DNA of 64,000 nt from Schistocephalus solidus (Eukaryota > Platyhelminthes > Cestoda > Diphyllobothriidea > Diphyllobothriidae): assembly GCA_017591395.1 (NCBI GenBank), contig WEDG01005317.1:1-64000 (forward strand). Reading direction: 5' to 3'. A program made the position numbers and the translations under genes. The notes below the pieces were generated by a model, which saw nothing but the letters and a program-made list of their open reading frames with translations, did no database searches and had not been told where the DNA came from. Below, piece after piece: positions 55,120 to 64,000 of this stretch (positions are counted from its first letter, which is position 1; each line of letters starts with the position of its first letter).

Positions 55120-56505
55120 GACATACCTGGTCCACAAGCCAGAGCAGCGACCCAGACACAGAAACCATCTATCGCCATCTAACCAGAGGTCTACCCAAAC
55201 CGACCGAACGAGACATGCAAGGCACGAGTCTGAGGGCACATTTGCTACTGCACCAATGGCCGTACTTAACCGTACAAAACGACATTATGTTCCTTCGCGA
55301 TCCCTCTTCTCATCACCTACGCCCCGTCGTTCCTGGTTGCTTGATCGAGCCTGTATTAAACGACCTGCGGTCATCGTCACACCGAACAGGCTACACGTAA
55401 CCGTTTCTGGTGGCCACAGTTACGTTCATCAACACACCTTTTCTGCCAATCTTGCCCAACATGTGCCACCTTTAAATCACCCACCCCATCCTTTTGCGCC
55501 CCATTACAACCCATGAACACCGGTTTTCCTGGCGAGCGCGTCGGCCTAGACATAATAGGACCCCTACCAATTTCAGTCCGCGGACACGAATACACACTTG
55601 TTATGATAGACTATTTTACAAAGTGGACAGAAGCCATACCACTCCTCCGTCAAGACGCTGCGTCCGTGGCAAACGCCATTAACCGCACATGGATCAGTCG
55701 CTGGGGCATGCCTCTCTCGTTTCATTCGGACTGTGGAAGTAATTTCGAGTCTCAGCTGATGCGGGAAGTCTGCAAAATGTTAGACATATGGAAGACACGC
55801 ACAACTCCCTATCATCCGGAAGGCAATGGTCTCGTAGAACGAACCAACCGCACGATCCACAACATCCTGCTCGCGTTTACTAAGGACGGCCACCAAAACG
55901 ACTGGGATATCCAACTACCATTTTGCCTCCTGGCGTACCACGGAACAATCCACTCGTCCACTGGATTCACACCCCATTATCTATGGACAGGCCGTGACCT
56001 CCGCCTCCACAGCGACCTCCGCTACCCTTTACAGTCCCCAGACCCAACCACACCCCAAACATTCGCTACGAAACTCCGTATAGTCATACAATCCGCACAC
56101 AACGCCGCACGCGTCACTCTAGGAAACGCCTCACTTCATCAAAAACAGCACTTCGACCGCCACACTTCCAGAGCCGCATTCCAAATCGGTGACCTCGTAA
56201 TGCATTACCATCCCATACAACCACGCGGTACTTCGGCGAAATTCCACCACCCTTGGCGTGGACCATATGCTGTGATCGACGTCCTAGCCCCAACCAGCTT
56301 TCTCCTACGAGACGCCCTACGCGCCGAACCACCCCCTTTCACAGCCCATTTCTCTAAGCTGAAACCCTACCGCGGCCGCCTCCCCGTCTGCACCGCCGAC
56401 TCTCTGCCCATCCTCCCCGCAGGACAAGTACCACCAGTAGCCATAGAAGTCACTATTCCCTACATTGCTGACCCCCCCAGCACTGAGGACAGTGCTGCAC
56501 CTTAG
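55120..56505 (+). pseudogene. pol, integrase with GPY/F module
   Basis: An HHCC zinc region is visible across frameshifts at 55380-55490 (RFWWPQLRSSTHLFCQSC, CATFK). From 55513 a clean 330-aa frame contains GLDIIGPLPISVRGHEYT (Asp 1), SFHSDCGSNFESQLMREV (Asp 2), HPEGNGLVERTNRTIHN (Glu), then HHPWRGPYAVIDV (GPY/F) and a Pro-rich tail ending TAG at 56503. The DDE triad is complete. Integrase inserts element DNA; the GPY/F module aids multimerisation and targeting in known relatives. Confidence 0.9.
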
Positions 56506-56512
56506 AGGGGGG
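56504..56512 (+). promoter_or_regulatory. polypurine tract
   Basis: AGAGGGGGG lies three bases before the 3' LTR, directly after the integrase stop codon; it would prime plus-strand DNA. Confidence 0.75.
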
Positions 56513-56515
56513 CTG

Positions 56516-56967
56516 TGTAACGGACCTAAACCCGAACCATCCGTTATTTGTTTTAATAAGGTTGTTGTCCCGCTTTTTATAGACGGAGGATAACACACAC
56601 GTGTATCGAAGACCAAATTCACCGCCGCCCTTCCGATAAGTCCTCCTCCGCCGTTATAACATTCGCCATTCTCTTTATCTCATAACATAGACTTGTACTT
56701 CGTTATTCCCTTGTACCGTATTATATCATTGTTGTACTGATAACTTAATCATCATTTTGACATTGCCTTTATCGCATAAACATTATCTACTCGAAGACCA
56801 TATACTATACTATATTGTTCACCTTCTCCTCGCCGATATCACATCGGATAATGAACTCTTTAGATGACGCAACGCCAAGTGTTACTGTTGAGAAGTACAG
56901 CGAAGATTCCTATCCAGAGCCCGATTATCCAATCCCTTCCGTATCGTCGAACCGGCTGGACGCTACA
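56516..56967 (+). repeat. 3' LTR
   Basis: Same length as the 5' LTR and about 97% identical. It follows the purine tract and is followed by the TGCC duplication. Confidence 0.93.
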
Positions 56968-56971
56968 TGCC

Positions 56972-57849
56972 GAAAAATTAGACTTAGTTGACTGATTGCT
57001 AAAAATGTGAAAATAGATTAGGAGCAAGAAGAGTTCAACGGTAAGAAACTTTCAATGCAGTCATACAGTCTTCATATTTGTATTATATCTCATAGTGTTG
57101 ATTATGTTTGATCTAGCTGTATGAAACAGCTAGTACCATTCGTTTCATAAAGCTATATCAAACCTAGACGTGCGGCTCATTGCGCATTCGAATAACATAG
57201 AGCATAAATGATGTTAAAAACGGAAAATAACATACTACTAACAGACAGAGATAAAAAATAATACGTTGTGCAAGTTAGTTTTAAAGCAACTTGTTTACTT
57301 ATCATAAAATTATACATAAAAATAAAGACGCTATCCAAAAACATTTTAAAATGTAAAGTTATCATAATTTTTTAAAATAGTTTTAACAATAGAAAAACAT
57401 TTCTTTTTAGATAATGGATATATAAATCATTAAATTGAGAGCCCTTCTGCATAGCTAGAAGACAGGTATTTATGAGTCTTGTAGGTCACTAACCACCACT
57501 TATAGCTTGCCCATAACCAGAGGGTGTACCACATAACCAGATGATAAGATTCTTAATCTCTGTGTGCATTGCAGGTCATCGTAGGTGGTTTATAAAAGGA
57601 CATGAAATAACTAATCGTGGGAAATTCTGGCCTGAGTATCCGGTTCTAGTGAAATGGCCATCACCGTACGTTTGGTTTTTCAGCTTGACTTCAAGGTGCA
57701 GATAAGGTAGCTTATCGGAAGAACTCAGGATTGAAGAAGCTATCGCCAACAGTAACTGCCGCGTCAGAGCCCTTTCGGCCCGAATTCTATGTTGAAGAAC
57801 TGAGTTGAAAAATGCCCTATCTTATTCAAAAATAGATGTGTGCTATTAT
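56972..57849. other. AT-rich spacer, no gene seen
   Basis: Very AT-rich right flank of the LTR element. The one open frame (57177-57365, minus) is low-complexity hydrophobic. Confidence 0.5.
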
Positions 57850-58771
57850 TTAACATATATTGTTTGATTTTTATTTTAAATCATCGTATGGTTCGACTAT
57901 TTCTAATAGAATTTGGCAGGGCATTCCATATTTTCGCGTATCTTATGGAATAGAAGTTGGATCGTTGGGCTTTTTTGAATTTCGGAATTTTTATAATATT
58001 TTCTGAATTTCTAGTCTCGGGGGCCGTTTTGATTTGTTATTATATTCATTCCGAGAATATCTTGGTCGTGTGTGATTTTGAATAGAAAAGTGAGACCATT
58101 TTTGAGTCTTCTGATCCAGACGGCTTGAAGACCATATCTATCGTATAGTTCCATGTATGAGCCTTGAAAGGCATCACATTTGGATAAGGATCTGGTAAAG
58201 CATCTTTGAATGGCTTCTAGTTTCTTTCGGCCATCTGATGGCATAATGCCAAAAAACTTGAGCAGTAATCCAAGAGAGGTAAAACGTACATTTTATATAG
58301 TCTTGTCTTTAGGGCAGGGAGGAGAAATTTTTACAAATGAATCCGCATAGTCTAGTGGCTTTTGGTGATATTTGTTTAACGTGGGGAGATAAATCAAGAG
58401 TATTTGTATAGCTAAGACCTACGTCTTTTATTGATGTTGTCTCGGTTATTTCCTGATTATTGAATAATATGGGAGGAAGTTTTTGTGAACCAAAGATCAG
58501 GAGATGAAATTTAATTGGAGAGAATGGCATTTGCCGTAGAGTACTCCATTCGCTTAGTTTTTTTAAGATCATTTTCAATCGTTCTATGCATACTGGCTAC
58601 TGTATGCTGGTTATATGCATATGCAAGTTTTAAGTCGTCCGCATATAAAAATGTTTTAGCTGACGTTGATATAGAGGATAAGTCGTGAATGTATATAAGA
58701 AATAGGAGGGGACCTAGGATAGTCCCCTGAAGTACTCCACTACTAATATGAGATCGTTCTGAGACTACGTT

Positions 58772-59866
58772 TCAAATTTGTACTACCTGATATCGGTTTT
58801 GAAGGTAAGATTTTAGAAAGTCAAGAAGGGGAGACCCAATCCCATGACTTTTCAGCTTCACTAGAAGCCTTTGATGGGGTACTTTATCGAACGCTATTTT
58901 TAGGTCAAAGTATATCGTAGCTACCGTGTTTCCGTCATCTCTGTTACTTGAAACGAATTCAAGGAAGGGGAGATGGCAGGACTGGCATGACTTTTTAGGT
59001 AAGAAAGCGTATTGAGAGGAAGGTATGAGGTTAGCGTTTGTTAGATAGTTTAGCATTTGTTTGGAAATTATTTTTTCTAGTATTTTTGCTATTACTGCTG
59101 TTCGGTGAACACCACGATAGCTTGGTGTATCAGATCGGTTCCCGTTTTTAAAGATTGGTGTAATGCTTGAATATTTCCATATTTCTGGATACATACTATT
59201 CGATTGGAGTAAGGAGAATAGACTTGACAGTAGTATTGGAGCATATATCATATGCTTCAGTATGCAAGGTGGGATTTTATCAGTCCCATAAGAGGTGGAA
59301 TTAGAAAGTTGTCTGATAGCTTTTTTGACGGTTTCTTCGCTAAAACAGATCTCATTGAAGGTAAATGTTGTCATTTCTGTTGGGTGGGGTATCGGCTCCT
59401 CCTCAACTGAATAGTTGGCTGAGAAGTACTTTTTGAATAAATTTGCTATTTGGTTATCATCCGTTATTACTTGTCCTGCGTCATCAATCATGAGTTGGGG
59501 ACCTGGTTTTCGATTAGTGTTCATTTGCTTCCGAAAGATCTGGGCTGTATTTTTTTCGGAGGACTCTATTGCCCGGCGTTCCACTGCTATGTTTTTATTT
59601 GCTTCCATTTTTTCAACTAGATCATGAATTTCCCTAATTCGTCTGAGTGTGGGTAAATAACTAACTGAGGGATCATGAAGTTGTTTTTTAAAATTTTTTT
59701 GTCTCTTAGAAAGGAAGTTAGGAATTTGTGACTTATATGGGGATTTTTCATCTATTAAGGTATCTCGAATTATAAAAAGAGTAGAGTATAAAAGGTTAAC
59801 AGCTTTCGTCGCGGATGTCGTTAGAAGATATGAACTCCAGTCTAGTGACCTTACATATTTGTTCAT
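58772..59866 (-). pseudogene. connector and reverse transcriptase of the interrupted element
   Basis: The 364-aa frame contains the connector (KRQKNFKKQLHDPSVSYLP), SNSTSYGTDKIPPCILKHM (block before RT), PEIWKYSSITPIFKNGNRS (RT block 1), SQYAFLPKKSCQSCHLPFLE and TIYFDLKIAFDKVPHQRLL with the first catalytic Asp. A stop after YQVVQI ends it; the same frame then continues with SSGVLQGTILGPLLFLIYIHD and FLYADDLKLAYAY, so both active-site blocks remain. The N-terminal Met is internal to the original ORF2. Confidence 0.85.
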
Positions 59867-59935
59867 ATAGTCAATGTGGAGTTTTTTTGGATTTATGTTA
59901 ATGTAACTAGAATCTGATGTTACATTTATGTTTAG

Positions 59936-60180
59936 AGGGAGTTTTTTTTACTGCTTCTTTTCGAGTTCACCGTATATGCCAACGATTGTTGACTTTTGTT
60001 TTAAAAATGGCAAATCTTTTTGAATCGGATATGTTTACCATACTACTCATTTCTGCTGTTCATATGGATGCTCACATAGTGCAGCAATTATCCACTTTGT
60101 ATTTATTTAAACCATGGTACTAAGTTTGTAATGATGGGGCCCTCTGGGCCTAAAATATACAATTTATTTATTTATTTATT
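59936..60180 (+). mobile_element. 3' end of a non-LTR family inserted into the element
   Basis: The plus strand carries the same noncoding 3' end as 51035-51290 in reverse and ends in TTTATTTATTTATTG. It splits the minus-strand element between DHKAIITI and the LNINVTSDSSY segment, so it inserted after that element did. Confidence 0.8.
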
Positions 60181-60600
60181 GTTATTATTGCCTTATGATC
60201 ACTTTCAAAGGTTATGCTGTCGTAATGCGTATATATGGGCCAGCTATAATTTGTGAGAATAATATCTAGTATGTTGTTTCCTCGGGTCAGTTAATTGATT
60301 ATTTGTGTCCAGTTATGGAAGAAAATTGATGAAAGCAGTTCATCGTGTCTGGTGGGGGCTGATAGTTTAGCCCAGTTTATTTCAGGACGGTTTAGATCGC
60401 CTGCAATTATCTTATATTCAAATTGAATATTTGATATGGTATCGTAGACAACACGGTCGAAACGAAGAGGGGAAGTAGAGGTCACGAGATTATCACTGAG
60501 ATGCGACCTTGCTGACTGCATTGTCCAACAAAAAAGAGGCGAAATCATCACAACCCACCACGATCATCAGCAGATCCCGGAGACCATCGTCAGGGTTGCA

Positions 60601-61199
60601 AAATCGGAGGAAAGTATCAAGGTTGTCAAGAGTTATCGATGCTAGTTAAAAAAGGAGGGGACGAAGAAATGAACGTGCAGATTGACTCTACAGAGAATGA
60701 TGGAAACATTTTAAGAAACCAAGGGAACTGCCTCAAATACCAGGAGAACCCTTTCGAAATCCATATGAAAGCATATTTGGAAGCAAAAACTAAGAACGGT
60801 TAGTGGTTGAGCTAAAGGGTGGTGAAATGATAATGTTGGTATTATGAGTGGCATAGGGTCGATCTACTGGAGTGAGGTCATTTATTTGTGCGAGATTTGA
60901 ACGAGATTTAACGCGAAACAGGAAGCAGAGACCGGCTTCGAGTCTTCTAATTCACATAAATTAAATGTTGGCTAACTGGCATCTACCCGTATAAGAGATA
61001 CTGGATCCAGAAAGAGAAAATAGTAATTGAGTAAAAACCCTCTGAACGTTTTAAATTTTACTGCAGTCAGAGGCGTTCATCAGCCCAAATAAGGCAGCAG
61101 TATTCTGGGATAAAAGGAAAAAACATGCGGATTTCCGGGTGGAATAAATTACGTGAGGTAAAACCACATATCAGTGCAGCCTTTGCAGAAATTTGATCT
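60601..61199. other. no gene seen
   Basis: Possibly the upstream endonuclease part of the element to the left at its first bases, then unrecognised sequence. Confidence 0.4.
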
Positions 61200-62520
61200 G
61201 CATGAGGCGATAATGCTAGCTTATTCGTGCAACTTAGACCTAAGTCCCTTGTGGTTGATCGTTCTTAAAGTGTACAATTGTAAATAATAGGCGTCCAGGA
61301 AGCTTGGCGGGGCCAAAACACATGAAACTACTCTTGGATGGAGAAAATTCAATCTGCCAACTAGAGCTCCAACGTGAGAGCAACAGTAGATCAATCTTGA
61401 TTTTATCAACGCAACTATTGGCCGTGTCTTTAGAAAAAAAGAATAAATGAACTTGAAATCATCAGCGTAAACGAAATTTTGTGAAGTTGTGAGTAAAGTT
61501 GAAATTTCGTTTATGTATAGAATGAAGGGAAGGGGACCTAGAACCCTGCCTTGAAAAACGCCACTCGTTATTGACTGAGGCTTTGAGTAGCTTTTACCTA
61601 CTAAGACCTTCTGGCTGTGGTTAGACAAGTAGGAACCAATGAAGTCAAGAAGAGGAGGCCAGATGAGGCTTCCAGTTTCACCAGAAGACGTTTGTGCAGT
61701 ACCTTGGCAAAGGCTTTGCTCAGGTCAAAGTAGATAACAACCACTGACTGCTGCTCGTTACGAAGGGAAGTGACGAGGTTAAGAAAAGTTAAGTGACACA
61801 CTTCGCATGATCTTCCAGGTAGAAAACCATATTACGAGTCGCCTAAGAGCTTATTTTCCAGGCAAAAGTTGAGAATTTGATTAAAAACAATTTTTTCAAG
61901 AAGTTTTGCTAGAGCCGGGGTTTTGTGAACGCCTCGATAATTATTTACGTCCGAACCAGATCTCGACTTTAAGACAGGAAGAATAATAGATGTCTACCAT
62001 GAGTCAGGAAAGAATCCGTTTAAAAGATAAACTGAGAATATATGACTAAGCAATCGAGGAAAGCTCAGCACTCTCTTAATCACTGAGTTTAGAATATCGT
62101 CAGTCCCCGAAGAGTGTGCGTTTTTTAGACGAATTATTTGCTTACAAATTAGTTCTAAGGGAAAATCAATGGTGCTGATAACATTTAATGAGGATGTCTG
62201 AAACGTTGGAACCGGTTCCGATTCCATCGTAAGTTTATTTTCAAAGAACGCACTAAACAATTCTGCCTTGTCAGAGTCTTCGAGAACGAAGTTCTTAGCT
62301 TCATTAAGTAATGGAAGAATTTCATTATCTCGTTTAGAGGAGCACCGACGGCGGAACAGTTGAGCAACAGTTTTTGTGGAGTTTGGCGCACTGAGTGCGC
62401 AAGATTCCCTCTGTCTGTCACGTGAAAGACGAATCTTAGAGGCTAATTCAAAAATCTCTGCGATCCTTGGATGCACAGATAACGAACTAGTATATTGATC
62501 TTTTAACTACTTCCTCAATT
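61200..62520 (-). mobile_element. non-LTR RT fragment, third family
   Basis: Minus strand: connector (RIAEIFELASKIRLSRDRQR, 61994-62476) with SSGTDDILNSVIKRVLSFPR, RT piece FLNLVTSLRNEQQSVVVIYFDLSKAFAKV (61601-61801), and GVFQGRVLGPLPFILYINEI with FVYADDFKF (61221-61628). It is related to the 57.9-60.6 kb element but at lower similarity. Frameshifts separate the pieces. The YADD pair is intact; the AKV after the first Asp replaces the usual DKV. Confidence 0.8.
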
Positions 62521-62639
62521 TTTTATTGTTGACATAAGAAAGTGAGGAACGGTGGATTCCGGAGCATAGGGCTTGACAATTTTGGTTGGCAGAAATTCTA
62601 GGATGCTATTTGAAACGACTTACATGAAGTCACAAAGAC

Positions 62640-62930
62640 TTGCTGTGTCGTTCAAGGCAAGGATCTTTGGCTCTTAACCATTTTCTTGTCTCCTCTTGGC
62701 CTTTTTGAGACTGTTTTGAGCTCGAACTGTCCCAAATCTCAGGCTTGTATAGCGTCCTTAAAGTGTGGCCTCACAAATGTACCAAAAATTTCGGGGAAGA
62801 GATCGTCAGCAAAATCCAGCAAGGCTCTCCTGATGGTGTGCAACATGGACCTTGCTCTATTTGCCACTCTCGACGGAGGAGAAGAATGGTTTTTAGGAAT
62901 TTGTAATCAGCACATTGAGGTCCGTTAGGA
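62640..62930 (-). mobile_element. CR1-like fragment, minus strand
   Basis: Read on the minus strand across frames: SMLHTIRRALLDFADDLFPE, IFGTFVRPHF, then KKMVKSQRSL. These equal the blocks at the start of the plus-strand fragment to the right, so the two are copies of one region facing away from each other. Confidence 0.6.
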
Positions 62931-63472
62931 AAAGAGCCTTACATGTTTGTGGATCCAACCGGGTTGCCTATTTAGGGGATAATTCAGTGAAACTCAGTAA
63001 GACTTTTGGAACATTCACTAGGCCGCATTTGGAATATGCTATGCAAGCCTGGAAACCCTGGACAGTTCAAGATCAGAACTGCCTCGAAAGAGTACAGAGG
63101 AAAGCCACCAAAATGGTTAGAAGTCAAAGCTCCTTGCTAAATCCAACCCGCCTAATGAATCTTAATCTGTTCCCTTTGAGTTATAGGCAAATGCGTGGTG
63201 ATCTCCTGCAGACATTCCGCATTGTGAAGGGATTGGATTGTTGCCTGGAATTCTTGGACCTCTTTGAATTTGCCGCCACGACCCATCTCCGAGGTCACCC
63301 ATTGAAACTGCGTGTCCAGCAGGCAAGACTGGATGTGCGCAAGTTCTCCTTCTCTGTCAGAGTGGTTAAACCATGGAATGCCCTCCCTGAAGACGTTGTG
63401 ATGTCACTATCGCTGGAAAGCTTTAAAAGGAACCTTGACAATTTTATGTTCCAAAATGAGCCTGAGCGATGA
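62915..63472 (+). pseudogene. C-terminal domain of CR1-like ORF2
   Basis: The 185-aa frame is clean to its stop, but its first 28 residues, before FGTF, are not part of the usual alignment. It lacks fingers, palm and endonuclease, so it has no known activity on its own. Intactness of this end suggests a younger insertion than its CR1-like neighbours. Confidence 0.8.
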
Positions 63473-63640
63473 GGAATTTATCTTAAACCTCGAGAGTCGT
63501 GCACCACTTGTCATATTTTATGACCGCCTTTTGTACCTTTGCAACCCACACGGTTTCTCTGTGAGCCGCACTTAATTTTACGTTACGAATAGGGTACTCA
63601 AAGGCCCATACCTATATCCCTCAATAAATTGAATTGAATT
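62931..63640 (+). mobile_element. CR1-like 3' fragment, plus strand
   Basis: The frame 62915-63472 contains FGTFTRPHLEYAMQAWKPWT, RRKATKMV-like RVQRKATKMVRSQSS, MNLNLFPLSYRQMRGDLLQT, LRGHPLKLRVQQARLDVRKF and VVKPWNALPEDVVMS, and ends naturally at TGA. It is the best-preserved C-terminal block in this window. The 3'UTR leads to CAATAAATTGAATTGAATTGAATCG at 63622-63648, the short-repeat tail. RT itself is missing. Confidence 0.85.
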
Positions 63641-63648
63641 GAATCGAA

Positions 63649-64000
63649 TATATAAGGAAGATAAGCAGAGCCTTTGAAAACAATATTTACAGTTGGACAA
63701 TCGCAAAATATGCGTCCGTTGCATAGTGAGATGGGTACATTATATTAGTAATTGATGTCAAATAAGTAGAATTTAATCATATCATCTAATTTAATCACAT
63801 AATTTAATCATATCTTATTTTAAATGTCCCAATGCTTATAGCAAGAACAACCGAATTAGCTAGTTGTTTCCATTTTTTAATAGCCCAGCTGGAAAGTAAG
63901 TTGGCCCACGCTGCAAGTTTGGCGAAGTTTGCATGTATTTATGTATGTATGAAAGCCCTTTAACGGGCAACGTGGTAGATGTGCTGGACCACATCAGGGT
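63649..64000. other. no gene seen; possible element tail at the edge
   Basis: AT-rich. ATGTATTTATGTATGTATG at 63932-63952 next to CCCTTTAACGGGC resembles a short-repeat element tail on the minus strand that would continue past the window. Confidence 0.35.

Larger units (their letters stand above)
51907..56967 (+). mobile_element. Ty3/Gypsy LTR retrotransposon, complete but with frameshifts
   Basis: 5' LTR 51907-52358, gag, protease, RT, RNase H, integrase, 3' LTR 56516-56967. Both LTRs are 452 bp, start TGTAACGG, end GCTACA, and differ at about 13 sites by hand count (97% identity). A 4-bp target duplication TGCC lies at 51903-51906 and 56968-56971. Domain order PR-RT-RH-IN places it in Ty3/Gypsy. 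No envelope frame follows integrase. Frameshifts at about 54165 and 54660 and broken sequence at 55120-55510 disable pol, so this copy is not autonomous now. Confidence 0.95.
57850..60600 (-). mobile_element. APE-type non-LTR retrotransposon interrupted by a nested insertion
   Basis: Minus strand: endonuclease (IIAGDLNRPEINW at 60291-60551, then THYDSITFESDHKAIITI near 60200), a foreign insertion at 59936-60180, then the connector and RT as a 364-aa frame (58772-59866), active site FLYADDLK near 58635, and C-terminal pieces (58309-58578, 58011-58244). It belongs to the Jockey/CR1 group of elements but is different from the 7-11 kb family. Damage is light: one stop at 58772, an extra A in a run at about 58565 and few others. 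The 5' end with ORF1 is missing. Confidence 0.85.

Noticed and set aside
57177..57365. 62-aa hydrophobic minus frame as a membrane protein gene
   Set aside because: Arises from AT-rich low-complexity DNA.

Overview
This is eukaryotic nuclear DNA, most likely from a flatworm and probably a diphyllobothriidean tapeworm (Spirometra, Schistocephalus or Dibothriocephalus type). The reasons are two spliced host genes with 30-35 bp introns as tapeworms have, an endonuclease-reverse transcriptase family with a C2H2 finger tail that I know from these worms, and dense decayed non-LTR elements. The genus is inferred, not proven. Almost everything outside the two host genes is repeat-derived.

Host genes. 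(1) DNAJC1 (ERdj1/MTJ1) lies on + from 19211 to 28657. I could join nine exons in phase: signal peptide, J domain with HPD, one membrane segment and two SANT domains, 522 aa. (2) Ribosomal protein uL18/RPL5 lies on - from 44804 to 43430 in five exons, 300 aa, with the ATG alone at the end of exon 1. A broken coding stretch at 17.5-18.1 kb and a single possible exon at 32.4 kb could not be identified.

Layout. 1-2745: nine tandem units of about 303 bp, each a tRNA-like pol III promoter followed by a 45-nt segment that fits a type I hammerhead ribozyme. 3.4-6.4 kb: 5'-truncated non-LTR copy (-). 7.0-11.2 kb: nearly full-length CR1-like element (-). 11.9-13.5 kb: a second copy of the first family, split and inverted. 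13.5-14.5 kb: dispersed relatives of the ribozyme SINE, including a foldback with hammerhead-like cores in both arms. 15.5-16.9 kb: second CR1-like copy. 19-28.7 kb: DNAJC1. 30.7-34.6 kb: local tandem repeats. 36.7-39.5 kb: RTE-like ruin. 40.6-41.3 kb: hAT transposase remnant. 43.4-44.8 kb: RPL5. 47-48.4 and 50.5-51.3 kb: more non-LTR pieces. 51.9-57.0 kb: complete Ty3/Gypsy LTR retrotransposon with 452-bp LTRs and a 4-bp target duplication. 57.9-63.6 kb: three or four further non-LTR fragments, one nested inside another.

The signal I find most worth following is the ribozyme-bearing SINE family: a tandem satellite-like array, two dispersed copies of rearranged architecture, and a foldback whose two arms carry a related core with one inserted base. 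The layout parallels the Sm-alpha SINE-like hammerhead repeats of schistosomes and the newt and cave-cricket satellites. Activity cannot be shown from sequence alone.
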